Assembly (NCBI GenBank): GCA_013368445.1
Contig: JAACJO010000030.1
Location: forward strand, 372,001 to 436,000
Reading direction: 5' to 3'
From: Leucocoprinus leucothites
Lineage: Eukaryota; Basidiomycota; Agaricomycetes; Agaricales; Agaricaceae
Length of the DNA: 64,000 nucleotides
The notes under the pieces are model-generated. The model ran no database searches, was not told where the DNA came from, and saw only the letters and a list, made by a program, of their open reading frames with translations. A program made the translations under genes and the position numbers. This document shows positions 25,425-38,371 of the stretch, piece after piece (the stretch's first letter is position 1; each line of letters starts with the position of its first letter).

Positions 25425-25625
25425 ATGCGGCTTCTAATTATTTTTCTCTTGTGTGTACTGGCTACACTTGATACTGCACGCGCGGCAACGAGGCTCTGCA
25501 TTGCGGAGTTAGGAGGCCTCTGTGGCCTTATTATGCCGTATAATAAGATTCAAGGCGATGCGGAAGAAGGTTGCATTTCTGTGGGCGAAAGCCGGCCTCC
25601 TGGCTTTTGTGTGCGTGGGAACTGA
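25425..25625 (+). CDS. Possible small secreted cysteine-containing protein
   Basis: A 66-residue single-exon frame starts MRLLIIFLLCVLATLDTARA, a good signal-peptide profile (basic residue, hydrophobic core, A-x-A-like site). About 46 mature residues follow with four cysteines and the end GFCVRGN. It lies 128 bases from the divergent NIPA start codon, so it could share that promoter. An in-frame Met exists upstream (25386). No family recognised. It could be a chance frame in the 5' leader region; expression data would decide. Confidence 0.3.
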   Translation: MRLLIIFLLCVLATLDTARAATRLCIAELGGLCGLIMPYNKIQGDAEEGCISVGESRPPGFCVRGN

Positions 25626-26507
25626 TGTGATCTCTAAATTAGCAGCCCTGTTATGGACTAATTTAGCACAGGTGCTCTTTCTCTTCGACCATCGACTGTC
25701 CTCTGTCGCTCTTTCCAGCCATGTTTGCTCTATTCTGTCGACAAAATACTGGGATGCTATGCAATAGTACTCCCAGAGGACCCGCCTTCCATGTTTACAT
25801 CGGCTGACATCGCTTGACTATTAGGCGAGGATAGGAGTCCTGCCTCTAGCCGCGTTGCAACCTTGATCCTCTTCCACTCCCATCTTCGCCAGGACGCCTG
25901 CCAGTTCTTTCCTCTCAGAGACTCTGGGTCTCTCTCAGTCAATCGTACACTCAAAGCTTGGCTGGCAGCCCACCTTGGCTTGCTCAGGAGCTGATGATGG
26001 ATCACGATCAACGCTCGTCACAGCACCCCCCCATCCTAGAGTCTGCCCACAAATCCTTGAAATAATGCAATACTAGACGCATATGGTCTTGTCGAACATC
26101 CAACTGCGTCATGAGGGTTCTACTGATTCCCAGGCCGATACGACTCCAACCCCTCCAATGGGGCTTTTCTAGGCTTCTCCGGTCCTCAAATTCAAATCAT
26201 CTCCTTTGCCATCATCTCCTGCGTCATTGGAGTGAATTATTATTCCTATCCTTGTATCTTTGCTCACCTTACATCCTTACATCCAGGCCGCAGCAGAGGG
26301 TTCATCGACGCTGACGCCCAGTGCTACGATCACCATCTGACGCGCTCACTGTCACAGTCCACTGTCTACTGTCCAGAGATAGAAAAAACGTGACTTGTCC
26401 ATCACTCACGGGACCTGGACGCCTACTTCAAACTCCGTCCAGAAACGCGTTGAGGTGGGAGAATAAACAAGTCCACGTGATAGCCCAGCCTTATCACTCT
26501 AACCGCC
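25626..26507. other. Intergenic, upstream of the 26508 gene
   Basis: No supported gene. Pyrimidine-rich stretches near 26180-26280 may be leader or promoter of the next gene. Confidence 0.45.
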
Positions 26508-29500
26508 ATGTCGTCCTCCCTCCATCCTCTTGCTGAGCTCCCCCATCTCACAAGAGTCCAAAACGACATGGCCGATCTTACTCTTCCACCTTTGTCTACA
26601 TGGTCTCGCACATACCACCCCAGGAATCCTTACGTTGGTTCTTCCTCACCTCCCTCGTCTTCTCCCCCGCGCACTCCTGGCTATGGTACCAAGCAGGTCT
26701 CGTTGGCATATGACTATGCCCAGATTCGGTCTAGCCCTCAAATAGACCCCGGTGTTGTGAATTATACTTCAAGGGTACACGCCTATGAAGATTCACATCC
26801 CATGCTCTGGCATAACCGACTTGCCGCTGCTCACACGCATGTCAAATCCCCTCACCCGACGGCTTCCTCCTCGTACACGACCCCATCGATGTACATGTAC
26901 AGGTCGCGATACAGTACCGCCCCTTCTTCCGACTATTCCTCTGCTATTGGCGATACCGACGTCCGGTCGGATCTCCCCTCAGACAAAGAAGAACCAGAGG
27001 AAGAAGTGGATCCTAGTTCGGGCTTCTCGTTCAGTGAATTGGGAATCCACACACATACCATGTCTTTCCGAACTTCTGCCGAACGAGGACGATGGAGGAT
27101 CGACCCTATACCACCACCTAAACCGCAACACCAGCTACTTTCTTCAAGTCGGAAATCTGCCCCTGCCGCTAATACAGATGTGAATGCCAAGAATGCGAAT
27201 ATTTTGATAGCCTCTTCCACCCTCCGACCTATCTCGGAACCGGCGCCTCCAGTAGCAGGACCATCACCATCATCGCTATCTTCATCTACATCCATCATTC
27301 CCACCTGTCCCTCTAATACTGAGGCCGCAACCAATGTTGACATCAAACAGCACACATCCGTGCCCGAGGTAACATCCGCTCCATCGCCCTCCATGGCAGT
27401 CGCATCATTGCCATCATCGCCGCTCCCTTCCCTCCCAACCTCTCCAACGCTCGAACCAATAGAAGTCCCGCCCCTTACAAGCGACAGAGATAGTAGCATG
27501 GACGTCGATGAGCATTCGGAATCGGAACTATTAACGCCCTCGTCACCACTCCCACCTTCGTCGCCTCCGCCTCCGTTGCTGTTTAGTTCTTCGCCCGCGG
27601 TTTCACCTTTGCTGATGCCCGCCAGGGAGAATAATGTGTGTGACACGGGCGCTAGTGGAAGTGAAGCGGAGACGGAGAGTTCGCTCCGTGTTCAATCTCA
27701 ATCACTCCCATCAGCTTCCCCACCCCCGATTTCGTCTCCACTTGCTCTTCCACTTGCTCTTCCGGCAGAGGTTGATGCGCCATCTTCCCCACTGTCGCCT
27801 ATTTCTTCTGATTTTGGCGATTCATTCGATGATATTGACATGGAGGTGGACAGGGAAAGTGAGGAGGGTGGGGAAGTTGAGGAGGTTCCCACGCGTCAGA
27901 ATGGGTCCTGTGATGGTGATACGGCTCGTTCGGAAGATATCATCATTGGTCCCGCTGTCATCGTGGCACAAGACCAGGGCCCTGGCGAAGGATCACAACA
28001 TAAACAAGGTGCCCCCTCGGTCACAGTCTCGGTGAGTGAAACCCCACTTCCATTCCATCCTATTCTTGTAATCGTATCTGACGGCTGCTGGTTGTCAGGA
28101 TCTGGAATTGGACTCTACTCCCACACCGCGGACGCGTGATCGGGATCAACCTTTGCCCGCATGTGGTTCAGGCGCAGGGGCAAGTGGGAGGAGTAGTATT
28201 TTGAAACTGTTGATTCAAGAGACAGATGGGGATGTTCAGATGGTGGCCTCTTCAGCGTCTATATCCGGTATGTCCGGTGTGGATAGTGAGAGGCTATCGA
28301 CTTGTCCCCCGTCGATCAACTTGACCAAAGAAGACTATCTCCAGGTGGGATCGAGTTGTTCGAGAGATTCACCCACTTTGGACCTTGAATCCACTTCGTC
28401 CGCGCCCACACTTGTCTCAAATCGACAGGCCTCACCTCCATCTTCCTCCACCGCCTTACTCTATCCGGATACAATCACCATTGCTGTCGCCGCCACCGTC
28501 AGCTCCGAAGCTTCTACCAGTTCCACAAATTTGAAACGACCTATTTCGCCGCCACCAAACCCGACCTCGAATTTAGCTTCGAGTTCGATAAAGACGGGTT
28601 CTGATGCTAATGTTGGCACTGTTGATGATGCGGAAGGACCGGCGCGTAAACGATTAAGGATATCCGAGGAGGAGGATATTTCTGGATCTGTTGGTGATAA
28701 AGTTGATTCCACATCAACGACGGCAGAGGAAAAGCAGAACCAAGAACAGGAGGAGAAGGAAAATGTACCTGTGAGCGCTCCGAAGCGCAAAACCAAGGCT
28801 GGTGGTGTGAGGCGACGGAAAGTCCCGGCGATCACGAGTTCGGAGGTATCAAATTCTGCTCCAGATACTTCCGCGACTTCGGAAGTGAAGAAACCTGTGC
28901 AACAGAGGAAGAAACGAAAACCAAAATACGTTGTCATTGAAGAATCCTCCTCCTCATCTGACTCCGACTCCGACTCCGACGACTCCACATCTGATGCCTC
29001 TTCATCTTCACAACCACGCCGCAGAACAAAGAAAAATACAAAGTCCAAAGCTCAACAACGCCCACCAAAACCCCGCCTCGTCTTCCCCGATGACGGTATC
29101 CCCGAGACCAAAACGGTATCGCTCTGGTTGACGGTGAGATCTGTGGTATGATCATCGAAGGCATGGCCACTTCTCGCGCGTCCTCGTTGCCTATATCGCA
29201 GATCTGTAGAATCGTGTTGCAGAGTCGGCCGGCGATGCGGGAGGAGAAGAGTGAGAAAGAGTGGGGAGGGGTGTTTGAGAGGGTGTTGAAGAATGGATGT
29301 GACTCCTTTGGGAGTGGCGTGTTTGGAAAGGTGGATAGTAGCTATAAGGTGTGTATCGGCAGTTTGCGTTTTTTGGGGTGATGCTGACTTTTTTGTGCAG
29401 GATGATTCTAGTTCGTCGATCGAAGCAAGGTGGTTCTATGTACCAGAGAACGACTGTGATCAAGAGCGAGCGGCATTGATTAGGAGTATGATGCCGCGGC

Positions 29501-29592
29501 CTGGCAAACGGAGTGTGACGAAGAAGTACAAGCAGTACTACTACCAGCCGCTGGATAAAATTTCGCGGTGGGATCCGGAGGATGATTTATGA
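26508..29592 (+). CDS. Large Ser/Pro-rich protein with conserved-looking C-terminal region
   Basis: Four exons fit: 26508-28031, 28099-29133, 29202-29348, 29401-29592, about 965 residues. The first 850 or so are low complexity, rich in Ser, Pro and acidic runs, with basic patches (RKRLRISEEEDIS; KRKTKAGGVRRRK; QQRKKRKPKYVVIEESSS) that could be nuclear localisation signals. The end is compact and charged (VLQSRPAMREEKSEKEWGGV, ARWFYVPENDCDQERAALIR, KRSVTKKYKQYYYQPLDKIS). The joint near 29110-29200 is uncertain. Either a 68-nt intron (29134-29201) is removed, or the stretch is coding and one A is missing in the run 29110-29113. With that base added it reads ETKNGIALVDGEICGMIIEG. I do not recognise the family. 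A nuclear role is possible, not shown. Confidence 0.75.
28958..28982 (+). repeat. GACTCC hexamer repeat coding (Asp-Ser)n
   Basis: Tandem GACTCC units give an acidic Asp/Ser run, a typical CK2-phosphorylatable low-complexity stretch. Confidence 0.8.
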
Positions 29593-30542
29593 TTTTTATG
29601 ATTATGCCGACTCTTTGCGTTGTGTTTTCTATGAGTTATGGTGCGCCGATCGGTGGGGACGATTTTTTCCATTTTTCTGTGCTGTGTCCATGATTGCACG
29701 TTTGTTTTTCACTCTGGATTTTTATCATTATTCATCCCCTCTCCTCCCGTTTGTCTTTCTCCACTTGAATTGTATCGCATGCGTGCGTTTGAAAGAAGTT
29801 AAATATATACCAGTTGCATGAAATATCAACTTTGGAGCATCATATGTCAATTGACGAGTTGCTTGTATGAGCAACAGTAGTCGGTACTGGCCGCATTGAT
29901 GCATCGCCATGTTGAAGCGTCGTTCCAGATGCTCCACTGCTTGGCGGTATTCCTTGGGCTGTATCAGAGTTTCTGAAATTTGAAATTAAAACGCGTGTGT
30001 TTCGCACTGGGAGAAGGTTGGTCTTCTGTGAGAGGAAAGCGCAAGCCCGAGGACATGTGTTCTCTTCCCTCCCTGCACATATGATACGACCATGGACATT
30101 GGAGAGGAATGGAGTGGAATTAATTCCAGTTGACTACGCTACTAGTACACAGTCGACTCAGATGCTATCCACTTCGCCGACTCGGTACACAGCATATATC
30201 AATAAGGAAAAAGGGAAGGCTAAAGAGGTAAGTACGAACCCAACGGCCTGTTTATTTTTAGCAGTACCTCACATGATGATGTTGATTGTATACGCCTATG
30301 CTATTTTGTGAAATTTACACTTCTCACTCTCTTAGTCGACAATCAGACGATCGACAGAACCCTATCAATTCAATCGCCTCGGATTCTCGCTGATAATTGA
30401 CTCGCTAGCTCGGAATGCAATGATGATTATAATATATTCTGATCTCATTAGTACAAGGATAGATTGGACCTCTAGGACTTCGTGTATCGTACTGGGGGCC
30501 ATGTGGTAGAAGAAAAAGAAAAAGAGAAAAAGAAAAACTAGT
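29593..30542. other. Intergenic with purine-rich repeat at 30507-30538
   Basis: No gene is seen. An imperfect AGAAAA/GAAAAA repeat lies at 30507-30538, just past the end of the kinase-like gene. Confidence 0.5.
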
Positions 30543-31497
30543 CTATGACCGTGCTTGCTCGCTGAGATTGCGCAAACTGGCAGCGATAATATGCATGGGC
30601 ATTCGCTCACGAGGTTCTGCCCAACATGACAGGAGGAGATTCCTCAGGTGTCCGTTGAGTCCTTGAGGTAGCATAGGTAAAGTGGTTTGCATCAGCACAA
30701 TGACTTGCGTGTCGGTCTGGATTTCTGCGTAGGGTACCCGTTGAGTCATGACCTGGACAAATGGTGTAAATTCAGGCAGCCCAATAGTTCGGGGTGAGAG
30801 ACGAGGGCCGACAAACCTGTAATATCAGCATCGCCATACTCCAGCAATCACACTCCGTGGTATGCTGTCCACCGTTCATGACCTTCTCTCGAGCCCTCCA
30901 GCGGACACTGGAATCCGCACTCCTGGTGGGAATAGCACGTCGTGAATGCCGATATCAGTGAGCAAAGCCCTTCCTGTACTATCCACAAGGACGTTGGACT
31001 GGTTCCGCAATGTTAGTGTTCGGGATAGGTAACGATAAGCGGAGAGACACTTACGCCCGTGATGTTAGTGTGCAAGATGGGAGGAGTTTGGCTGTGCATA
31101 TATGCGAGTGCATCAGCAACTTGGTACAGCTAGTCGGGGTCGGCCCATCATCACTCGATCAAACTGGGTCATTCCTCTATCAAGCAACGAAACTTACCAT
31201 CGCAAACTTTGAAACGTTATTAGTAGGCGAGCTGGCCAGGTATCCCATGATATCCCTCTCGACATACGCTGTAACCACGGAAGGGATTGGGGTCTCCCCA
31301 GATAAGCCTATGAACTTGTTGACATTTGGATGGTTCGCCCTCTTCCACTGCAACGCGGCATTTTCCAGCTATTCGACGTCAGATCAGACTTGGCATCATG
31401 GGAGAACGACTGGACTCGCCTGCCTCCTGATGTTAATATGGTCGGACTCGGAGTTTACACGTAGCCTGAAGCTTTTAACAACGCAGCGCCTCCCTGG
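30543..31497 (-). CDS. TKL-like pseudokinase (N-terminal exons not resolved)
   Basis: Five exons fit: 31497-31420, 31368-31198, 31129-31055, 30998-30817, 30752-30543, about 238 residues covering most of a kinase domain. Seen: beta-3 lysine in CVVKSFRLRV, helix-C glutamate in QLENAALQWKRANHPNVN, QVADALAYMHSQ, then HTN in place of the catalytic HRD (PPILHTNITG), SNVLVD, DIG in place of DFG (LLTDIGI), ARE in place of APE, CDCWSMAMLIL, and the C-lobe end LLLSCWAEPRERMP. Loss of the catalytic Asp predicts an inactive kinase. The first intron is GC-AG. Exon 4 needs one extra base near 30919 to keep frame. Sequence before the visible beta strands, including the glycine loop, was not found. Confidence 0.7.
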
Positions 31498-34400
31498 CTG
31501 CAGGTAACCCAACAGTACGTTGGAGTGCGGGAGCTGAGCTATGGGCTGAAGTGGCTGATGGAGCCTCTGGGTAACTGAGGGAGGAAGATACTGTAATCTG
31601 GGCGGTCAAAAGACGGGGCAATATGTGAGTTGGAACAGTCCTACGATGCTGGATTGGGCCATTGGAATGAACGACGAGTGCCTTCTGAGATGGGTGACCA
31701 GAGAGACGAGAGGGGTAAATATACTCCAAAAAACAAACTCCGCTCGTGCACTGGAGATATGGCACGACATTTTGGATGTTGAAATCAGCGCACACTATGA
31801 GCATCTTAAGTAGCACAAGAACTGCCTTGTGCTCGCGGCCGGCCACCGTACCAGAGGTCTCTATATTCTGCTACGAATATGGAGATATAAAACATGAATA
31901 GTTCATCAGTGGTGAATACGAATTGCGCAGCCAGTCACCATGCAACAACAAGGCTAATGAAAAGGCAAAGGGCGATATGAAGGGGTAAGAGGCCATCAGC
32001 ATTTCATCTCGTTTCCGGAATTCAAAATTCACCTACCTCATAGCGTCTAACTGGGTGGAGAGAATAGTCCATGCCAAAGACGTGCCGGAAGACGATAGCG
32101 ACCGCTTTATAGAATCCTTGAAGTTGTATTTTAGGTCACACAACCTAAGTAACACCAAGATGCTCATAACTTGCCATTGCTTCTGGTTTGACCAGCTTTC
32201 GAGGGATGGCAGATTGATTGCACCATGGCAGTGTGCTTGCTGTTCTAATCTGTCACGAAAATGGCCGCATGTTGCAGATATATGGGCTCCAAATGCTCGT
32301 GCTTCCTTTAAAGAACGTGAAAGTATCCAGGAAAAAGAGCCACCGGACAGGCTACGCTTCATAGGTGAACGACAGATCCCCAGCGAGGTTTTCAAAAACA
32401 GTCACAAGTCATCCTAGCATCGCCCCGACATAGATAAATTTGATGTAAGGTGTTGCCACGAACTTTAAAATCGAACCGTACGTAGATGCTTCCTTTAACG
32501 CCAGAAACAACTACATCTCAGATAGCCGATCATGAGCGCATCGACATCGTTGGCCTCTTATATAATCCCGAACCAGGTCTTGTCACGTGCCTCGTAAGTG
32601 GCCTCGCAGGAACTTCTAGTCACAGCGTGTACAATTAACTCCTCATGCAGGTAGCAGGAAAGAGGCTAGGAAACAGCGCAAAATCATAGAAATTTAGTTG
32701 AATCGGATCCATATCGAGCAAAAGGGTGGACATCGACGTACTTGCCTCGAGGAGTCTTGACAACACTCTACACATCGCTCTTACAGGCTTCCTGGCGCTC
32801 TTCGAATGCAAAAAGTTGCCCTGGGGTTATCCGTCGTGTTTCGTGATCCGGCTTCCCAGTGCTGCACATTCCATTCCGATATCGGAGGTAAGCTCTCCCG
32901 CAGTCGTCAGCTAGGATATTTAACTTCAACCACATCAGTTTCAGACATTCACGATCGAACTCGACGAGCTTACACGCTTCACGTAGTCGTCAATGGTGGG
33001 CGGAACTTGTCCATCATAAAGTCGAGCGCTAGGTCAATCTGATGACCAAAGATTAGGATCTACACTTACGTATTGAGCCGTGTTTATGCACGTTTTCTTG
33101 AAGGATAAGGGGTGAATACATCCCTGTCGTTGAGCCCACAAACCTTTGAGATCTATGATGTGAAGACGAGGCGCGACCCGTTTTGGCGTATTCCAACTGA
33201 TAAGTAAGGTTCTTACTTGAGGCGGCAGGGCAGCTTACCCTTGTATTATACGTCCGAACGTTTCGGCGAGGCCCGGGCATTTTAACAACGGTATAGCTGC
33301 CGTCCTCGACTTCCTCTTATTCAACATCTAGTGCCCAAGGAATTGGAAGGTTTGGCGGGCAGATTTGTGAATTCTTGGGAAAGGTATAAAAGCTGTGCGA
33401 ACCCGGCGCCGGACGCAGGAATAGTTTATATATATGTGTATATGTGATGAGGAGGCCAAAATTCTTGATGGACTATGTCAAGCGGAGGATCCAGATCGAC
33501 CCGGGTTACCTTTTGAGCAGCACCTCGTCGAACCCGATGTCGCGGTTCACGGCTTAGGGTACGGGCCTCCAAGGCCCATTGACGTACCACGGTGTTATCT
33601 TGGAGCGCGTTGGCCACACGTCCTGTACATTTGTGTGTTGGGGTACCGTGCAAAATCTGAGTAGGAGCCGGAGACAACCCTGGGCTCCGTGCCCTACATA
33701 GGTTCTTAATTTGACTAGCGCTATGCTCAGCCCTGCTCATTTGCGTGTTGGGCTTCGTTAATAGAAATCTGACAGCGGGAAGGATAATTTACGTACTCCG
33801 AGTAGCACCTAATTGCTTTGTGCATTGTACTTTGAAAGGAAGAGAAGTAGAGTCTGAGAAGCACCAGTTGTGATGTAGCGCTTAGTTCTCAGTCATCAAG
33901 ACATCCTCTGGGTGGTGACAAGCATCCGGTCAGGAAGACCGATCTCTAGGCTCTCTACCCTGAACTTTGGTGGCATAGTTGGATAAATTGCACGATAAAA
34001 CGGTGCATGCGTCCTTCGGTTGGGTTTAGAGAGCGCCAGAGCATCGCCCATCTGATCTCGGGACCACCCAGGACCACCACTTTGTTAGGTAAATGCTGTT
34101 AAATGACGACGAAATCACCGGAAGTTCATCATGCCAGTTCCGCAAGGCTTCATTGCAGCTTCTCTGGGTGAATATTGACCGTAAAAAGCCTGAATTGCAA
34201 TCCAACGCACTGGTGCATCATATAACACAAGGACCGAATCGGATGGGGAGAACTACCGAAGATAATGAACGGTTCGGATCTTGCCAATGCGTTGTTCGTT
34301 TCAAGAAAAGTGCATGTTCTTCAATCATATAGAAGTCAAGTATAAGTTTTTCTAAAATTCGGAATAGGGTCGGCAATTAAATGATGCAGGTTGGTCCTTT

Positions 34401-34646
34401 GGAAGCTGTATCATTGATGAATGAGGCAGTGGCTGTGCACAGGTAGCATTGCTGTGAACGTCCAAAGCAGGATTGCCTCCTTGAATAAAATATCCGTTAC
34501 GTGTTCTGCGTTCAGAGAGGATATTCAGTGTTGATGCAGAGTGAGCATTTTCCGTCGCGAGAACAAGTTGGGAATAATATCTACTAAAACTAACAGCGAG
34601 CAATTATCATCCCTAAAGATGTGTACTACTTTATTTCACTTACGTT
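31498..34646. other. 3.1 kb without a resolved gene
   Basis: N-terminal exons of the pseudokinase may lie here on the minus strand (for example 31846-31500 or 32395-32033) but none could be joined with confidence. A TATAAAAG near 33386-33393 precedes a 76-codon plus frame (33434-33664) with no recognised motif. The rest shows nothing. Confidence 0.35.
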
Positions 34647-36816
<2,170 letters not shown>

Positions 36817-37242
36817 CGTTCTGAATTGTTGTGGTGGCCGAAGACGATGCGGATGGGAAAAACGGAACAGATGGCGGGAGGATGAAAAGATAAGCCTTTG
36901 CATCCAACTTTTTCCACTTGGTAATTTAGGAAGTCGAGTCACGTCTTCAAATTCGCGTAATGAAAGAAGCAAATCTTTCCCACGCAGTCTATCATAAGCG
37001 CCAACACAAATAGCCCCTTTCTTGTCAACCTGGAAAGTTTAATGTCAGGATATACAGTACGAGTGGCTGCTTGAAATCTAAGATAGCAGATTGTAAGAGG
37101 CTAGAATACATTGGTCATGTATGATTTATCCATACCGAGATCTCAGGCGCTCAAGCGCCGAGGTGTGTCTTACATGGCTCCGCCACATATTGGAAAAGAA
37201 AGTGGACCGCACACCACCCTCTATCTCTTCTATATCACCATC
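36817..37242. other. Divergent promoter region (KRS1 / F-box-like gene)
   Basis: 426 bases between start codons. An alternative in-frame Met for the downstream gene exists at 37111. Confidence 0.45.
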
Positions 37243-38262
37243 ATGACCCTCGTCAAAGCTACGGAAGATTGTTCTTTACCAAGCCCATATTTGCCGTACG
37301 AACTGCAACAAGAAATCTTCGAACTTGCTGCTCAAGCCCATCCTGACTGTGCACCGAGGCTTGCTACTGTATCCAGCCAAGTTCAATTCTGGTATGAACC
37401 TTATCTTCCGAGAGATATCTTCCTAATTGCCTCCAATCGTAGGGTAGAACCTCTTATATATAGTATTATTGTTCTCGACTTCCCCTTTTCTTCGATCCAG
37501 CTCTTCATTCGTACATTCCGATCCCGCCCAAAATCATTCTTCGCTAAATACGTCAGACACCTCTATATTACAAGCATTGTCGGCATCAGCGATGCTCGTG
37601 ATATTGTGTCCGCTTGTACTGGTGTATTGACAGTCAAGTGCTGGATCGATGCTCGTCCAAACATACAGGGAATGCACTTCGTACTCCCTACACATACTCT
37701 TCGACGTCTTTCGATCAAAATAGAAACCCTTTTTGGATATACCATCGACGAAACGGCATACAAATTTCGCTCAGAAGATTATCCGCAACTCACCCATCTC
37801 GAAATTGTCAATCCGCCTGGACATAACAGCAGTATTTGTCTGGACTGGGAAGGGATATCCGAGTTACCCTCGCTCAAGTATCTCGTGCTCGGAGATATGT
37901 GGGGATATGATCATTACTATCTCTTCAATGCAATGGAAGAAATACTTCGACGTTGCCCAAGATTACGAGCGTTGGTTGTCATGAGTCGGGATTATGATTT
38001 CAGCCACGCTCTTCAAATTGAACCAATTGTTCGTAATCCGCGACTAGTTCTTCTACCGAGCTTTCACTGGCCAGATACGCAAGTTGGATACGAAATAGGA
38101 TAAGGGACGGGGGTCCAGATGTATGGGATCAAGCAGAAAAGTTCCGCTTCGAGCAGGAGAGATATGAATCGGTACGCTCCAGTCCTCAACATGCGAGTTG
38201 TGGAATTGAATGATTGGTGTAGCTTTCACTTGCAGTACGAATGGCTAGCTTTCGAAAAGTAA
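37243..38262 (+). CDS. F-box-like protein with LRR-like tail
   Basis: Possible substrate receptor of an SCF ubiquitin ligase (family inference). Exon 1 runs 37243-38171 and exon 2 38236-38262. The start at 37243 gives MTLVKATED followed by an F-box-like helix (PSPYLPYELQQEIFELAA). The body shows irregular LRR-type strands (TLRRLSIKIETL, PQLTHLEIVNPP, PSLKYLVLGDMW, PRLRALVVMSRD). Near 38098 the frame shifts from VGYEIG to IRDGGPDVWDQAEKFRFEQ; one missing G in the run 38098-38099 explains it. Exon 2 encodes YEWLAFEK. Without the correction the protein would stop at 38103. The target is unknown. Confidence 0.72.
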
Positions 38263-38371
38263 TGCCATAATGACACGTTAGAATATAGAAGACATCTGCT
38301 ATTATTTACACTATTGCGTAGACTGAAGAATCAATTGTCACAACTAAAGATAGAGAAACACTTTTGCGGAA

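Noticed and set aside
26933..27646. 237-codon minus-strand frame opposite the 26508 gene
   Set aside because: It mirrors Ser/Pro-rich coding sequence; such codon use leaves the opposite strand open. No domain or splice partner is seen.
28461..29048. 195-codon minus-strand frame
   Set aside because: Same cause: antisense shadow of low-complexity coding sequence.
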